DNA of 64,000 nucleotides from Osedax fenrisi (taxonomy: Eukaryota; Annelida; Polychaeta; Sabellida; Siboglinidae): assembly GCA_964019155.1 (NCBI GenBank), contig OZ025244.1, positions 6,320,419 to 6,384,418 on the forward strand. Direction: 5' to 3'. This document shows, one piece after another, positions 1 to 12,120 of the stretch. Under the pieces are notes generated by a model, which was not told the DNA's origin, made no database searches, and saw nothing but the letters and a program-made list of their open reading frames with translations. The position numbers and the translations under genes are program-made. Each line of letters starts with the position of its first letter. Positions within the stretch are counted from its first letter, which is position 1.

Positions 1-242
1 TAGTTTCTCATAATAATATATGTAATTGACATAACATATATAATTCGAAATTTAAAGAATATCAAAATATATGCAGTTATCATAAAATAAATGACAAATA
101 TTCGAAAATTGAAAATATAATAAATATATTATTCGATAAATATTTGGAAAATTACTAGAAATTATAACTAAATTAAATATATCATAACGTTCTCATCTAG
201 GTGAAACCTGTTATGGTAATATATTATTAATTAATGTAAGTA

Positions 243-832
243 AGGGAGAGTACTCTAATACCGACACCCTAACAATAAATTACCATAACTTTATTATTTC
301 TCAATTAAATATTTCCAAATTTATATATATAAGTATTAAGTAGGTATACCTATATATATACATATAATAACTATTTTAAAATTAAATTTAGTTTGTTTAA
401 CTCTGAGATAACAGGGGTATCGATATTATGTGCAATTAGGGTGTCGGTATTATGAAAATATATGTGGTTTAGGTAAAAGTTAATAACTTTATAAAAAATT
501 ATGAAAAATACAAAATCTTTTAGGCACATTGTAAAAGATAATTAGATCTATAAGATTTATTTTAAATATTTAAAATACCTATATTTTTAAATGATTGAGA
601 ATCGATATTGTACTTCAAAAATTTCATAAATGTAGTTGAGTTGTAACGATAAAATCAGTTTTTTGTTTATAATTAAAAAATATAAATATTAAAAATAAAA
701 TTATACTTATATAAATTATAATTATATTGATTAACATTTTATACATTAATTATTTTTTGATTGGAATTATATTTTAGGAGATATCTAGGGTGTCGATATT
801 ACGTGAATGTCGATATTAGAGCACTCTACCCT
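243..832. mobile_element. TA-flanked MITE, family 2, internally shortened copy
   Basis: The ends are inverted repeats: the left reads GGGAGAGTACTCTAATACC and the right is the complement of GAGTGCTCTAATATCGAC. The motif CGATATTA or CGGTATTA recurs inside, near 420-455 and 790-820. A longer relative lies at 12121-12930, and this copy lacks most of one arm. No coding capacity is seen. The ends resemble those of the 0.9-kb family at 8264, so the two families probably share a transposase source. The exact ends are uncertain by a few bases. Confidence 0.7.
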
Positions 833-1499
833 AATAAATGTTAATTATATATATATAGTATAAATATAGTACCAAAAAAAACATGTTAACAATTAAAAAC
901 CTATATTAATTAATAATTAATAATAATATAATACTAATAATTTTAAAGTTTGTAATAATAGTAAATTAATTTGATATTATCATATATATATTATTTTATC
1001 AGAATGATCTATAGATATGGACCTATACATATAACATGTGGACACGGACTATATTGGAGGTCTTTTCCTACCGGTATATAAATCAAATTCAATCAAATGT
1101 AACAATACAATAATAAACAATATTAGTAGACATAATGCGTATATGCATTTATAATATTATAATTTTTAACTTATTTTAAATTAAATTAATATTTTACCTA
1201 ATCATTGTGTTTATATCCATTGATTATAAGTATATATATATATATATATATTTCAAGAAACGCTAGTCAAATTGCTTTGATGTACACGGTTTCGTATAGG
1301 AAAGTATTTGTTCCTATATTATTTCGATTCAGAATACCGAAATATATATCTAAAGAACTTCACCTGAGATAATTACTTCGCAGTTCACGTGTTACTGTTT
1401 TATCTCAGGGACGATTCTTTTTGTAAACATCAATCTCAATCTATCTACCACCCCTACTATAAATAGGCATGCTCTGTTATGTTATATAGATATAGTATT
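833..1499. other. AT-rich stretch, no gene seen
   Basis: A-T rich sequence with a short (TA)n tract near 1230-1250. I see no open frame, tRNA or clear element. Confidence 0.5.
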
Positions 1500-1900
1500 A
1501 GTACATTAGAGCTGTATACGACCAGTCACGCTTGGGCTGGTTTATTCTTAGAGGGTATATAATATACTTTATATGCTGTATGGAATGTTTAGTTATGTTG
1601 ACGATGGATCTGATGGCTGAGTTCTGAAGGCGTTGGAGTTTACTTATTATTAGTGACAGTAATTACAGTAATGAAGGCATGTTAAAATGAGGGATGTAGC
1701 GAGAAGTTTCGATGTTATTAAATTAACGAAGGGTCTTTGGATGCCAAAGGATGTATTTAATCGACTGTAATAGTGATTTAGTCTGAAGGTGTGTAGAGTT
1801 CTCCGTTAATAAGTTGGATATTGGTCGGTAGTTGTAGAGGATCTATTTTTCAATGTTTGGTTTTTGTATGATGGGTGTAATATATACTGTTTTTATATAT
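1500..1900 (-). pseudogene. decayed LINE reverse transcriptase (CR1/L2/Jockey-like)
   Basis: On the minus strand the region around 1800-1850 reads NYRPISNLL, a hallmark of APE-type non-LTR reverse transcriptases. Around 1600-1690 the frames read LATSLILTCLHYCN and then KLQRLQNSAIRSIV, which match the LxYCN and LQRxQNxA blocks near the C-terminus of the same proteins. The two blocks are much closer than in an intact enzyme and are interrupted by stops, so this is an internally deleted relic. The flank at 1901-2600 may hold further decayed LINE sequence, but I cannot prove it. Confidence 0.6.
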
Positions 1901-3271
1901 ATTGGAATAATGATTGAGTTAAGTGAGTTATCTATCATTTATTGGTAATAATATTCTAGATAAATGTATTACTTATTTAATATTAAGTGAGGAATTGGAT
2001 CTAGTTCGGAAGAGGTATTTTATGCACTGATGAGATTTGTAAAGGTAGTATTTTATGGTAATATGAAGGAGGAAAGACAATATTGAGGTGGATTATAATA
2101 TATAATATATATATATATAGTTCATTGAGTGTTATATGGAGTGAGTTTATTATAGTCATGACTTTAGTATTGAAATTGTGGTCAAATGTATCTAGTAACG
2201 TTGTTATGGGTTTATTTGGTATACACGTTGTGATAGTCTACTAAGTAGATGACTAGAAATAGAGTATTTATAGTTTCTTAGCGTTATTTTCTATTTCTTT
2301 TATTAGGTTATTGAATATGATTTCTTAGCTATCTTGAGTAAGGATCGATATAGGCTATATCATATTAGCATATAGGTTAAATCCTATAGGCTATACGTTA
2401 TAATGTGTACGTTGTTTGATGAATATGTTAAAATATCATCATGCATCGTTCCTGTCGTCATTCGTGTAGACTTATTGAAAATAGATTATTATTGTTACCA
2501 GCTAATATAGAGGTATTATTATCCATACAAAACTCAAAAGTTGCGATTTATTGTGATCAGACTCCTTCACGTAGGAAGATGTCAATCATCTACGATTATT
2601 TACGCTAATTATAGGAATACATTACTCACTATATATCCTACGCATGTCTCTATATGTACCATAGAATTTCAGAACTATTTTGTTATTAATTATATCTACT
2701 TTACTTATTGCGATGTGGCTTGTTATACTTTCTAGATAATAAGAGATTATGAACTTAAGTGTAACATGAACTTTATTAAATATGGAGGGAATTGAAAGAG
2801 GAAGTACAAATTGTAAATAAATAAAAATTAGTATGGCGGATCCAAAGATCATACAATTATAGTTGTGGTTAATAATGCAACACTCCCTATATTACGCATG
2901 TCTCTTTATGTACCATATATAGACATACTAAAAACCGCATACGCTCCCTTAGACTCCGATAAATCCTACACTCTTTCTACTGTGGGGAGGAGTACTCTTT
3001 TCTACCGTAACCATTACAACTTCTTTCAACTAGTATCGACCTTATAGTTTAACAATAAATCAAACATTGATCACATTATCCTACTTCGTACTTCTATTAT
3101 ATCACTAGCTATTGGTTAAAAGAATTATGTTACATAATTATCTACAGACATAATTAAATCCAATTTCCTTCTGGTGCAATACCAACATTCACCATAAATT
3201 ACTACATTTACTCTTTATTAAGTAAGCACTACTAAACCTCAACATACATTATAATATACTACTATATAAAT
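1901..3271. other. no supported gene; possible LINE decay
   Basis: Several short open frames occur, but none has a recognisable motif or believable splice sites. The text near 2640-2690 partly recurs near 2885-2935 (a shared CTCCCTATATTACGCATGTC-like segment), which suggests a local duplication. Confidence 0.4.
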
Positions 3272-3415
3272 AAATGATCGGCTCTCGTTAAAACCATGGA
3301 TGCCTTAACATGAGAGCGGCTTCGAAGGGACATTAGAGCCATATATGGTTATAAGTGAAAACTTCATCTAAGTTCCTGGATGGGATGAAAGGACTCCACC
3401 AAATAAAAAAATAAC
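3272..3415 (+). mobile_element. tRNA-derived SINE, 5'-truncated
   Basis: This is the body of the SINE seen complete at 39676-39972. It has the TTCGAAGGGACATTAGAGCC core, then CTTCATCTAAGTTCCTGG, and ends in an A-rich AAATAAAAAAATAAC tail. The tRNA head is missing. Confidence 0.85.
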
Positions 3416-4890
3416 AATAATACAAACCAAAAATAAACTTGAAAAAAAAATAAAAATAAAAATATATAACCTATCTCCTAATGAATTAATTAAACCTTTC
3501 AGAACTAGTTATAAACAGAAATATCTTCAGCAAAATTCTCAACAATTCAAAATGCAACTAATATAATGAAAAATTCAACTTCTATAAAAATGACTACAAA
3601 TATCTCTGTAAAATAACCAATAAACTTATCTGTAGAATTAAGAAGATAAGTTCACAAGACCTACTAAACACCTCCCTATGCTTGACCATATCTGACTACT
3701 TTTCAGATACACTTAAATGTATCAATGTTCATCTAAATACCCTGAAGAAACAACTACACGACATCCAACATTCCTACGATGTTTCGATTGAAAGTAGTAT
3801 CATGTCGTATATTATTATGGTTCCCGTATAATAGTAATATGCGAAGAAAGAAACGTAGTAAGATTAATTTTAAGAGATTTTAGACAATTGTAATAGCCTA
3901 GTAATGTAATGGTGGTAGTAGGGGAATAATTTTTAAATTATGAATATAGTTAATATGTATTGTAATAATTCATCAAAGAAAAAAGGTGAATCTTTATTAT
4001 GAAAATAATATTTAAGTTGATGTCAATCGTGTAGATAGGTAGTGACTAAATATGAGGATATATCATTGGGTTAACAGAAATATAATACATATTTAGAATT
4101 TTATTTTAAAGATTATTAAGGTTTTTCTTTTATAAGTTAAAATTTTGTAAAAAAAATTGAGGACAAATATATTTTATTTTGAGTTATTAATAACTGGGAT
4201 AATTAATTCACAAAGTATGTTATGTGCAGAGTGAATATAATTATTCTAGAAAATTAGTTATACTCAGAAGAAGGATAGTAGAAAAGAGTGCTTTTAATTT
4301 AAAAAAGAGTGAAATTAATTTGAAATATGGTACAATATTTGATCAGTAGAGGGATTCAAGTTAAATATTGTTATGATTTATTAGAGAAACATATAAATTA
4401 TTAATAATACCAATATTACCTTCAAACAATAAATTATTACCTGGTATGGGATAAAAGGAATTAGGTTCAGAATTAATATATACGTCCATGAAAGTAGCAT
4501 GTAGATCTAGCTCGAGGCAGCCATGTGTATTTGATGAATATGACATTTAGATCAGAATCGAATAGAATATCGAGAAGAAATGGAATTTTATTTTTTTTAA
4601 GTTTGTATTAAGTAAGCCATTATTATAATTTTTATATATCTATAAACATGAATAGTATACATATTATTAACATTATATATCATCGATGAATATTCTGGGC
4701 TGATTGTTGTCAGCAGAATAGTGTCGAGTGTGCGCCGCACAGTGTGCGCCGCACACTGTGCGATGGTAATTATGATATAGATTGGATACATAAGTTATAT
4801 TGAAGATATGAGCCTGGTTGTAAGAATTGTGGATGATGATTTATAGTTGAAAGGGATAGTAGATTATTAACACAACTACGAGATGGGAGA
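3416..4890. other. AT-rich intergenic, no gene seen
   Basis: A GC-rich tandem 14-mer (GTGTGCGCCGCACA type) at about 4728-4762 is the only distinctive feature. Otherwise the stretch is A-T rich without a supported reading frame. Confidence 0.45.
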
Positions 4891-4891
4891 A

Positions 4892-4967
4892 GATATACTG
4901 AAATACATATAGGAATGTTTTTTCAAAAGTACTTTTGAAAAAACATTCCTATGACATTTCAGTATCT
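4892..4967. repeat. perfect zero-spacer palindrome with imperfect arms
   Basis: Positions 4911-4950 are a perfect 40-bp palindrome with no loop, centred on AAAAGTACTTTT. Both sides extend as an imperfect inverted repeat (ATACTGAAAT on the left, ATTTCAGTAT on the right). It may be a minimal foldback element. Confidence 0.85.
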
Positions 4968-5348
4968 CTACGTGTATCTCTACGTGACTTTCAATGTTAT
5001 ACGTTGTATGGAATTAATTATATATAATATAGTTACTGATGGCATATTATTAAATTAATGAATTAAATGTATTAGATAGTAAACGTATAGTGTAGATTAA
5101 ATATATTTAATAGTATTAAAATATTTATTATTTAAGGTAAAGTACATTATCCGACGATATATTATATTTTTATGAAGGCTAGGTGGGTGATTCCTATATT
5201 ATAGTGGTTATATATAAGGCATAATGTGGGTATATAATTAGGATTCACACATATGTTACTACTATTGAAATAGTTATTATAAGATAAAGTAGGTATGTCA
5301 TATGTTTAAGCTATTATATGGAGGTAAATGTTTATTAATTAACTATAG

Positions 5349-5393
<45 letters not shown>

Positions 5394-6142
5394 CTAAATA
5401 TATATATTTAGTTTATTTAATATGTTTAATATCCTTTACAAAATAACATATTGGTCATTAAAAGTGATAGTAAACAATAAAAGGACAGTAAACATGGTAT
5501 TTAATATTTAGAATACGAGGAATGTGTATTTAGATAGTGTTAAAGGCCCTACAAATAATCTGGATGTCGTAATCAATAATGTAATACAATTATATAAACT
5601 ATATAGTACGTATTTCCTATTACTTCCATGTGATAATAGGTACATATTAAAGTAGTTAAAGCATAATTCAATGTAATTAATGTAATCATTTGTGAAAATA
5701 CGTCAATTCCTAGTATGTAATGACTATTATTAAGAACTAAAAGAATAATAGTTTTTAAAATTAAAATAAAAAAAATTAAATTTTACATTTTAATAATATA
5801 TTATTTGAACTTTATCGTATTTAAACTTTAAATATATTTAAACACAAACCTTTTTGTTATTACCAACAATCATTATAATGTTTCTTTCAATAATATACAT
5901 TATATATAACAGTTTACCTTGAATTCTAATTGGTTCAGTAATTTCAATTGTTAGTGGTGTTATCATGTTAGTTAATATATATATATTATTATTATTATTA
6001 TTATTAATATATAAATTACCGTATTATTTCATATTATTTTAATCAATAATTCAACGTATACTCTATAAACAACAATATGTATATATCCTTGATCATTGGT
6101 ATTATATATTTAGAAAATTGTCAAGGTATGTGAGTAATCTAA

Positions 6143-6179
<37 letters not shown>

Positions 6180-6542
6180 TAAACTATTATGATAACGCCA
6201 CTAAAAGTATACCTAAAATAAAAATTAATACAGTAAATATAAGAAAACAAGTAAATACCACCCAACTAATATTAAGTTATTTAATATATTACACAATTAC
6301 ATCCCTTTTTACATTCACCAATCTAATCTCTTATTAAAATACAATAATAGCATAGACTATTTTAATACCTATTCCCGGACCACCTATCAGTGAATATTTT
6401 CAATATATTCACTATTCAATATATTAGCACTTTCCAGTCGTATACTTGATCATAGGTCATACGTTATAGGTTATATACAACTAATACCACACTCGACATA
6501 TAAGTCAGGTATACCCATTTCTCAGCACTCGTCTATTGTTAA
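4968..6542. other. AT-rich intergenic with (TA)n tracts
   Basis: Contains (TA)n runs at about 5352-5392 and 6149-6176 and a short TTA run near 5990. No gene is seen. Confidence 0.5.
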
Positions 6543-6773
6543 GAGGGTATCCCACTACAAGTATTTCTGGAAACTTGCCTGAAATATTATAACTTTAAAA
6601 CTATTGTTATCAAGTTAACTACAATTTTAGTGGGATAGCCTCTTACTTTCCGGCAACTTGCCATAAATATAGTAATTTTATAGGGGGTATCCCATTAAAA
6701 CTTGATTGAAAATGGTTTTAAAGTTACAATATTTACGGCAAGTTTCCGGAAATACTTGTAGTGGGATACCCCC
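6543..6773. mobile_element. MITE with about 60-bp terminal inverted repeats
   Basis: The left end GAGGGTATCCCACTACAAG and the right end CTTGTAGTGGGATACCCCC are inverted copies extending about 60 bp. A second inverted pair (AGTGGGATAGCCTC and GGGGGTATCCCATT) lies in the middle, so the element looks like two nested or abutting copies. A short frame at 6706-6975 starts inside it and is not credible as a gene. Confidence 0.8.
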
Positions 6774-7297
6774 TTTATATGTTCCCATCCCACACGTTAC
6801 CGTTCCCCGTAAAATGTTGTTTACTCTTTTTTACATAAACATCACTTTACATTTTTATACTTCTATAACATACGTACCTCCCCCATATGTATTGTTCCTT
6901 TCCCGTTATATTTCTGGTTACCTTCCCTTCGTAAAAATTCATAAGCGATTATCATTAGAAACCAACGCGATTTAAATTCACTTTATATTGAGATATATAT
7001 AGATATAAAGTATACATGTATGTTCAATATATTCAGATAATATATGACTACATAACATATAAGATTAGCATTCGAGTCCTGACAAAATTAATCCTAACTT
7101 ATAATGTCGATAATAACCTTATTCATTGTGTCGGTATATTCCAGATACTTTCTTGCACCCTTACTCCAATGATATTATTTATAGTATTGTGTCACCATGA
7201 AATATATTAACTTATTTAAGCATCGATAAACGTCCTATTTCTTGCCCCAAATTATAAGTGTAAGTTATTTGTTATTTTGATTTTGTAGAATATCTTT

Positions 7298-7641
7298 CAT
7301 CCCATCCAGGAACGTAGATGAAGTTAACACTTATAACCATGTGGCTCTAATGTCCCTTCGAAGCTGCTCTCGTGTTAAGGCATCCATGGTTTTAACGAGA
7401 GACGATCATTAATGCATACATAAGTATATAAGATCACATCTAAATATTATGTTAAGATCTATTGTATTGGTCTGAACGGGGCTTGAACCGGCATCCTACT
7501 ACATGCATGTCTGAGCCTTTCTGAGCATGTCTGAACATGTCTGAGAATGTATGAACATGTCTGAGCATATCTGAGTTGATCTGAGCATGTCTGAGCATGT
7601 CTGAGCTGGTCTGAGCATGTCTGAGCCACACAAACAGTTAG
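7298..7641 (-). mobile_element. tRNA-derived SINE, reverse, with expanded head
   Basis: Read on the minus strand, a tRNA-like head (GGCTCAG), box-B-like GGTTCAAGCC, the conserved body and the ATGAAAGAT end follow in order. The head is split by a 10-bp tandem array at 7497-7628. Confidence 0.85.
7497..7628. repeat. 10-bp minisatellite CTGAGCATGT inside a SINE
   Basis: About a dozen degenerate copies of CTGAGCATGT (variants CTGAACATGT, CTGAGTTGAT, CTGAGCTGGT). They sit where the anticodon arm of the SINE tRNA head would be, so the array grew after insertion. Confidence 0.85.
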
Positions 7642-7821
7642 GTGTAAGTATTCCTCTTCTTAATACTCGCTAACTCACCTATAGGACATATATGCCCAAA
7701 TTTAAATATTTAAAATTTGTTTTCAAATTTTATAATTTCCAAACTGTCTATAGACAATCATACTCGCATTATTATATTAACTTCATTAACAAATATACAC
7801 ATATATTTATAACTACCTGTT

Positions 7822-7962
7822 AACCTATCTCAGTTGGGTAAGACGTCGCCCATGCATGTAGTAGAATGATACTTAACATGCGAGCAGCTTTATATAGGCA
7901 TTAGAGTCGCATAGTTATAAGTAAAAACGTCTTCTAAGTTACTGGGTATGATGAAAGGACAA
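7822..7962 (+). mobile_element. SINE fragment, internally deleted
   Basis: A tRNA-head-like CTCAGTTGGGTAAGACGTCG is followed directly by the SINE body (CATTAGAGTCGCATAGTTAT, then GGGTATGATGAAAGGAC). The linker between head and body is missing. Confidence 0.6.
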
Positions 7963-7974
7963 TAGAAAATATAA

Positions 7975-8014
<40 letters not shown>

Positions 8015-8101
8015 AAAGTTGTATCTATATTATAAATAATTTAATATTAATAATTACAGATTATTTGTTAAACTGAAATACCCATTGATTCATTTATGTA
8101 G

Positions 8102-8171
8102 TATTTAAGTGAAACAGTAACTGTACAATATAATATGGAGTTAGGTATAACTTCTATGGAACCTAAACGAG
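8102..8171 (+). other. candidate short exon, unassigned
   Basis: A 70-nt open segment lies between an acceptor-like ATTTATGTAG and a donor-like CGAG|GTAACA, phase 0 in and phase 1 out. It reads SETVTVQYNMELGITSMEPK. If the 11.5-kb membrane exon belongs to a gene, this could be an ectodomain exon for it, because its exit phase fits. No homology is recognised and a chance open frame is quite possible. Confidence 0.2.
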
Positions 8172-8181
8172 GTAACATATA

Positions 8182-8217
<36 letters not shown>

Positions 8218-8263
8218 TAAAAACTATCATATATATGATAATTTTTAGAATATTATATATATA

Positions 8264-9160
8264 GGGGAAAGTAACCGAATATGGATACTCTCGGTATCTC
8301 AGAAACCATAAATCATACAAAAAAATGTTTAATGAATAAAATATTCATAATTATAAAAATAGTCCAAAAAAGTATTTTTTATTTTTGAATTATACAAAAT
8401 ATTGTTAATATATCCAATAAACTGATTTTTTTATTACGTTTTTAAATTTATGAAAAAAAATTTCAACTTGAAACCTTCTCAAGATTATACAAATGTATCG
8501 ATAAAATATAACACTATATTATTAAAAAATAAAGCATTCTAAATATTGTATTTTTAATTTCTATATTTTTTATCAAATATTCATTAACTTATAAGCATAT
8601 ATCTAGAGGTCATATAAGTTCCTAATACGGATACTCTAAATGTCTTAATACGGACACAACTAATCAGCGTGCAGCGTATGAACAATTCTGATTTTCATAA
8701 AAATCGCGTTCGTAATAATAGTAATACTACCAATAAAGCTAATTCTAAAAAAATTATTATTTAGATACTTAAATTGTATTATTAATTAAAAAATAATAAA
8801 AATAAATAAATTATTAACTAATTAAATTACAATATATTTGTTATAAAATTAATTATAAATAACGTACTTGTAATTTATCTGATTGATTCATCCATAATAT
8901 ATAGTTTATCTAGTGGTATATAGGGTGTGCGTATTATAACACAGGGTATCCGTATTCGGACATGGGTACCGAATACGGACACCCCCGTTATCTATGGAAT
9001 TAAAAGATTAATCTTTTATTTAATAAAATAACATTTTAAAATCACAATAATATCTATAATCATATAATATTAATATATTGTAATTTTTGAATACAAATAA
9101 TGAGTCATAAAAAGTCAAGACCATTTATTGTTAAAGTGTCCGTATTAGGTTACTTTCCCC
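8264..9160. mobile_element. TA-flanked MITE, family 3, copy a (0.9 kb)
   Basis: The ends GGGGAAAGTAACCGAATA and TATTAGGTTACTTTCCCC form terminal inverted repeats flanked by TA on both sides, as for Tc1/mariner-type insertions. The motif GTCCGTATT or AATACGGAC recurs internally near 8620-8650 and 8925-8985. No transposase frame is present. Copies b and c lie at 13397-14312 (reverse) and 19710-20604. Confidence 0.85.
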
Positions 9161-9172
9161 TATATATATATG

Positions 9173-9177
<5 letters not shown>

Positions 9178-9245
<68 letters not shown>

Positions 9246-9262
9246 ATATATATATCATAATT
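9178..9262. repeat. (TA)n microsatellite
   Basis: About 85 bp of nearly pure TA directly follows MITE copy a. A second run lies at about 9335-9382. Confidence 0.95.
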
Positions 9263-9325
9263 ATATAATATACATTTCTTATACATTATAATATTATTTT
9301 AGAAGAAACTGGAGAATTTAGCTAG

Positions 9326-9386
<61 letters not shown>

Positions 9387-9545
9387 TTACTTACTTACTT
9401 ACCATTATATTATATTAAATATTTTAATTTTAATAATTTAATTAAATATAATATAATAATATATATAATATACTATAAGTTTAACATTATACATTATATA
9501 CTAGATTCATATCATATATATTTATATATATATGTATAGTATACA

Positions 9546-9813
9546 CAAAGATTTTCCAAAGGAAAGATATTGCACTCCTTATCTATCTCTAGTACCTTTA
9601 AAAATGTAAACTAAAATGAATCTGACCATTAACACTAGATGGCGAAATAGTATATGAAATATTATAACATGTGATATTTTAATTAAGAAATTAAGAAATT
9701 ACTATACATATAGAAAATTCTTATTATCTGACTAATACCGCTAGATGGCCATATCGAATTATTAGGTTACACAAATATACACAAGTGCAATATCTTTCCT
9801 TTGGAAATCGTTG
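9546..9813. mobile_element. MITE family 1, short copy with exact 7-bp TSD
   Basis: The terminal repeats are CAAAGATTTTCCAAAGGAAA on the left and the near complement TTTCCTTTGGAAATCGTTG on the right. It is flanked by GTATACA on both sides (9539-9545 and 9814-9820). It is 268 bp long and non-coding, and shares its ends with the 454-bp elements at 50682 and 60065. Confidence 0.85.
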
Positions 9814-9820
9814 GTATACA

Positions 9821-10787
9821 TTTATATATACGTGTGTATATACACCGTATAAGATATTTCGTACTAATATGATACTGACCATATCGTCCTGATTACTTAC
9901 CCTAATATACCCTAATATAACTAAATAACTACCAGTATTAAATGTATATCCTCTTGCAAAGTTTTAATTTATCCGCATTTAACTATTATTAAACTTTACC
10001 ATTTTTGACATTTTGCCTTCTTAGAAAAATCTTTGCTATAACTATAACTTTACTTATAGCTATTATATATATATAACTTTACAAAACATACTCCACTCTA
10101 TATAACGTATATATAAATATGAAATTAAGTAGTTTATCTAACCTATTAAAACATAAGTATATGTTAAATGTTGACGACTTATTAATAATTAGAAATATAT
10201 TATTCATATATAATCGTATTCGTAGAAATTATAATATTTATTTTAAATAATATTTTATTTTTAATAAAATTAAGTTTTTTATTTTTTTAAAAGGCATATT
10301 TATTTTACCACTCATGAATACAACCTTATTTAAAAACTAAATATATTTGTATAGGTCCAAAACTCAATAATAATAATATAATGTTTTGTAATATTTAAAA
10401 AAATAATGCTATAAACAATAAATGTTTTGAAAAAAGCCCTAACAAAATTATTGTTAGATACATATATTTAGATAGTTTTAAAAAATATATATTTAATAAA
10501 ACTGTATTATATTATATTAAAAATGATTAAAAACAGTATTATTATTATTCGGAAAAAAAAGTATTATAAAAGTATTAAAATCAACATTATTTGAAAAGTA
10601 TTAAAAAAATTTATTTATTAAAAAAAAAACAGTATTATTTATAAAATATACATATGAGTTTGTGTTTATTTATAGTTTTCATTCATATATTATGAAATTA
10701 GGAATCCTAATCCTAATACAGAATCATATTTTTATTTTTTATTTTACTTATTAAATGTATTATACATACTTTAAATATATATCATCT

Positions 10788-10818
<31 letters not shown>

Positions 10819-11420
10819 ATATGTGTGTGTGTGTGAATAAATGAAATAGCTGGAATGTGACAATTATACTGTAGTTTTGTATCACTGGATTGATTGTGGC
10901 TCCATTAATATATCAGTATATTTATATTTGTCAGGAATATGGTGCAATTGCATGTCTCCTTATAAATTAGCTGATTTATTATTGTTGATGTCCCATTCAC
11001 TGTGCACCTAAGAGTATGCATATACGTCATGTCTACGTATCATTTGTCACCACTTATATACTTACAAGACTCAATACATATTTTTTTCAAATTTTTTCAA
11101 ATTAATTTTAATATTTTATAAAAAATGTGTGTGTTCTTAATTATATATTTTCTTATGATGTATACATCATAGGTGTATACACCTACTTTTTTATGTTTAA
11201 TTTATTATATTTTTATTATACAAATAAAATTGATTTATTATGTTATTAAGTTTAAATTTGTATCCGAATTAATATGATGATATATATATATAGTTCTATA
11301 GAACTGTACAATATACATGTTGTTGTACAATGTACACTGTACATGTTGTCAGGGGGAATCAATACATGTTATCGCTTTCACTGATCCTCCTTAGAATGTG
11401 TCTATAAACTGATTTAATTC

Positions 11421-11459
<39 letters not shown>

Positions 11460-11490
11460 TGATATATATTTATTTAAAATTATTTTTTAG
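9821..11490. other. AT-rich, no supported gene
   Basis: Holds a (TA)n-(TG)n tract near 10788-10835, a TGTACA-rich patch at 11304-11346, and a copy of a dispersed repeat at 11365-11425 (GCTTTCACTGATCCTCCTTA) followed by (TA)n. Related copies of that repeat occur at 15070-15125 and 16968-17030, each followed by TA-rich sequence. Confidence 0.5.
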
Positions 11491-11583
11491 ATTATTATAA
11501 TTATATTTTCTTCGTGATTTTTGGATTCTTTTTCATGGTTCTATTATTTGTATTGTACTTCAAAAGGAACAAAGTAGATAAAG
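11491..11583 (+). CDS. membrane-helix exon of a small single-pass protein (partial gene)
   Basis: The exon is 93 nt, between the acceptor TATTTTTTAG and the donor AAAG|GTACAT, phase 1 on both sides. It encodes a strongly hydrophobic segment (VIFGFFFMVLLFVLY) followed by the basic stop-transfer FKRNKVDK. The exon at 27745-27837 has the same length and phases and aligns without gaps, sharing FVxYxKxxKxD(K/R). It is therefore probably a paralogous exon. The preceding tyrosine-rich residues and the KVDK ending also recall KCNE-type potassium-channel beta subunits, but that is a resemblance and not proof. The other exons are not identified; transposons at 8.3-9.2 and 12.1-12.9 kb may have broken the gene. 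Confidence 0.4.
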
Positions 11584-11642
11584 GTACATTTATATTTTAT
11601 ATTTATATATTATATATATATTATATATATATATATTATATA

Positions 11643-11674
<32 letters not shown>

Positions 11675-12120
11675 CACTTCATATTAATTGGTTAAAGGGA
11701 CAAGCGACGTTCATTTTGTACTAATAAATTTTATAAATCAATTTTTATTTTATTAAATAATTATAATTTATAATTAATTATCCTTCATTTACAATAAAAA
11801 AATCGTGACGAAATATTCAATATATTGAAGTTATATATAACTATCAAAAATTGATTTTATATGAAACCTAAATTATCTGTCATCTTCTAAATAATGTGTT
11901 CATAAATAATTATTATGAATTAATTATGTAGATGACGCTTTCAAATGATTATTTCCTGTTTTCAAACAATCAACGCCATTACATTATTTTATAATTTTCG
12001 ATTTTATTTATCTTTAAACTAAGATTTATTGATAAAACCTCTTGCGACGGAAATGTAATTATATATAGATACATTAATTATACCAATATTGTACATAAAC
12101 GTAAACATAAAATATATATA

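Noticed and set aside
9100..9291. Ile/Tyr-rich frame
   Set aside because: Translation of a MITE end and (TA)n. Similar frames at 16900, 24595, 28476 and 43615 are also microsatellite artefacts.
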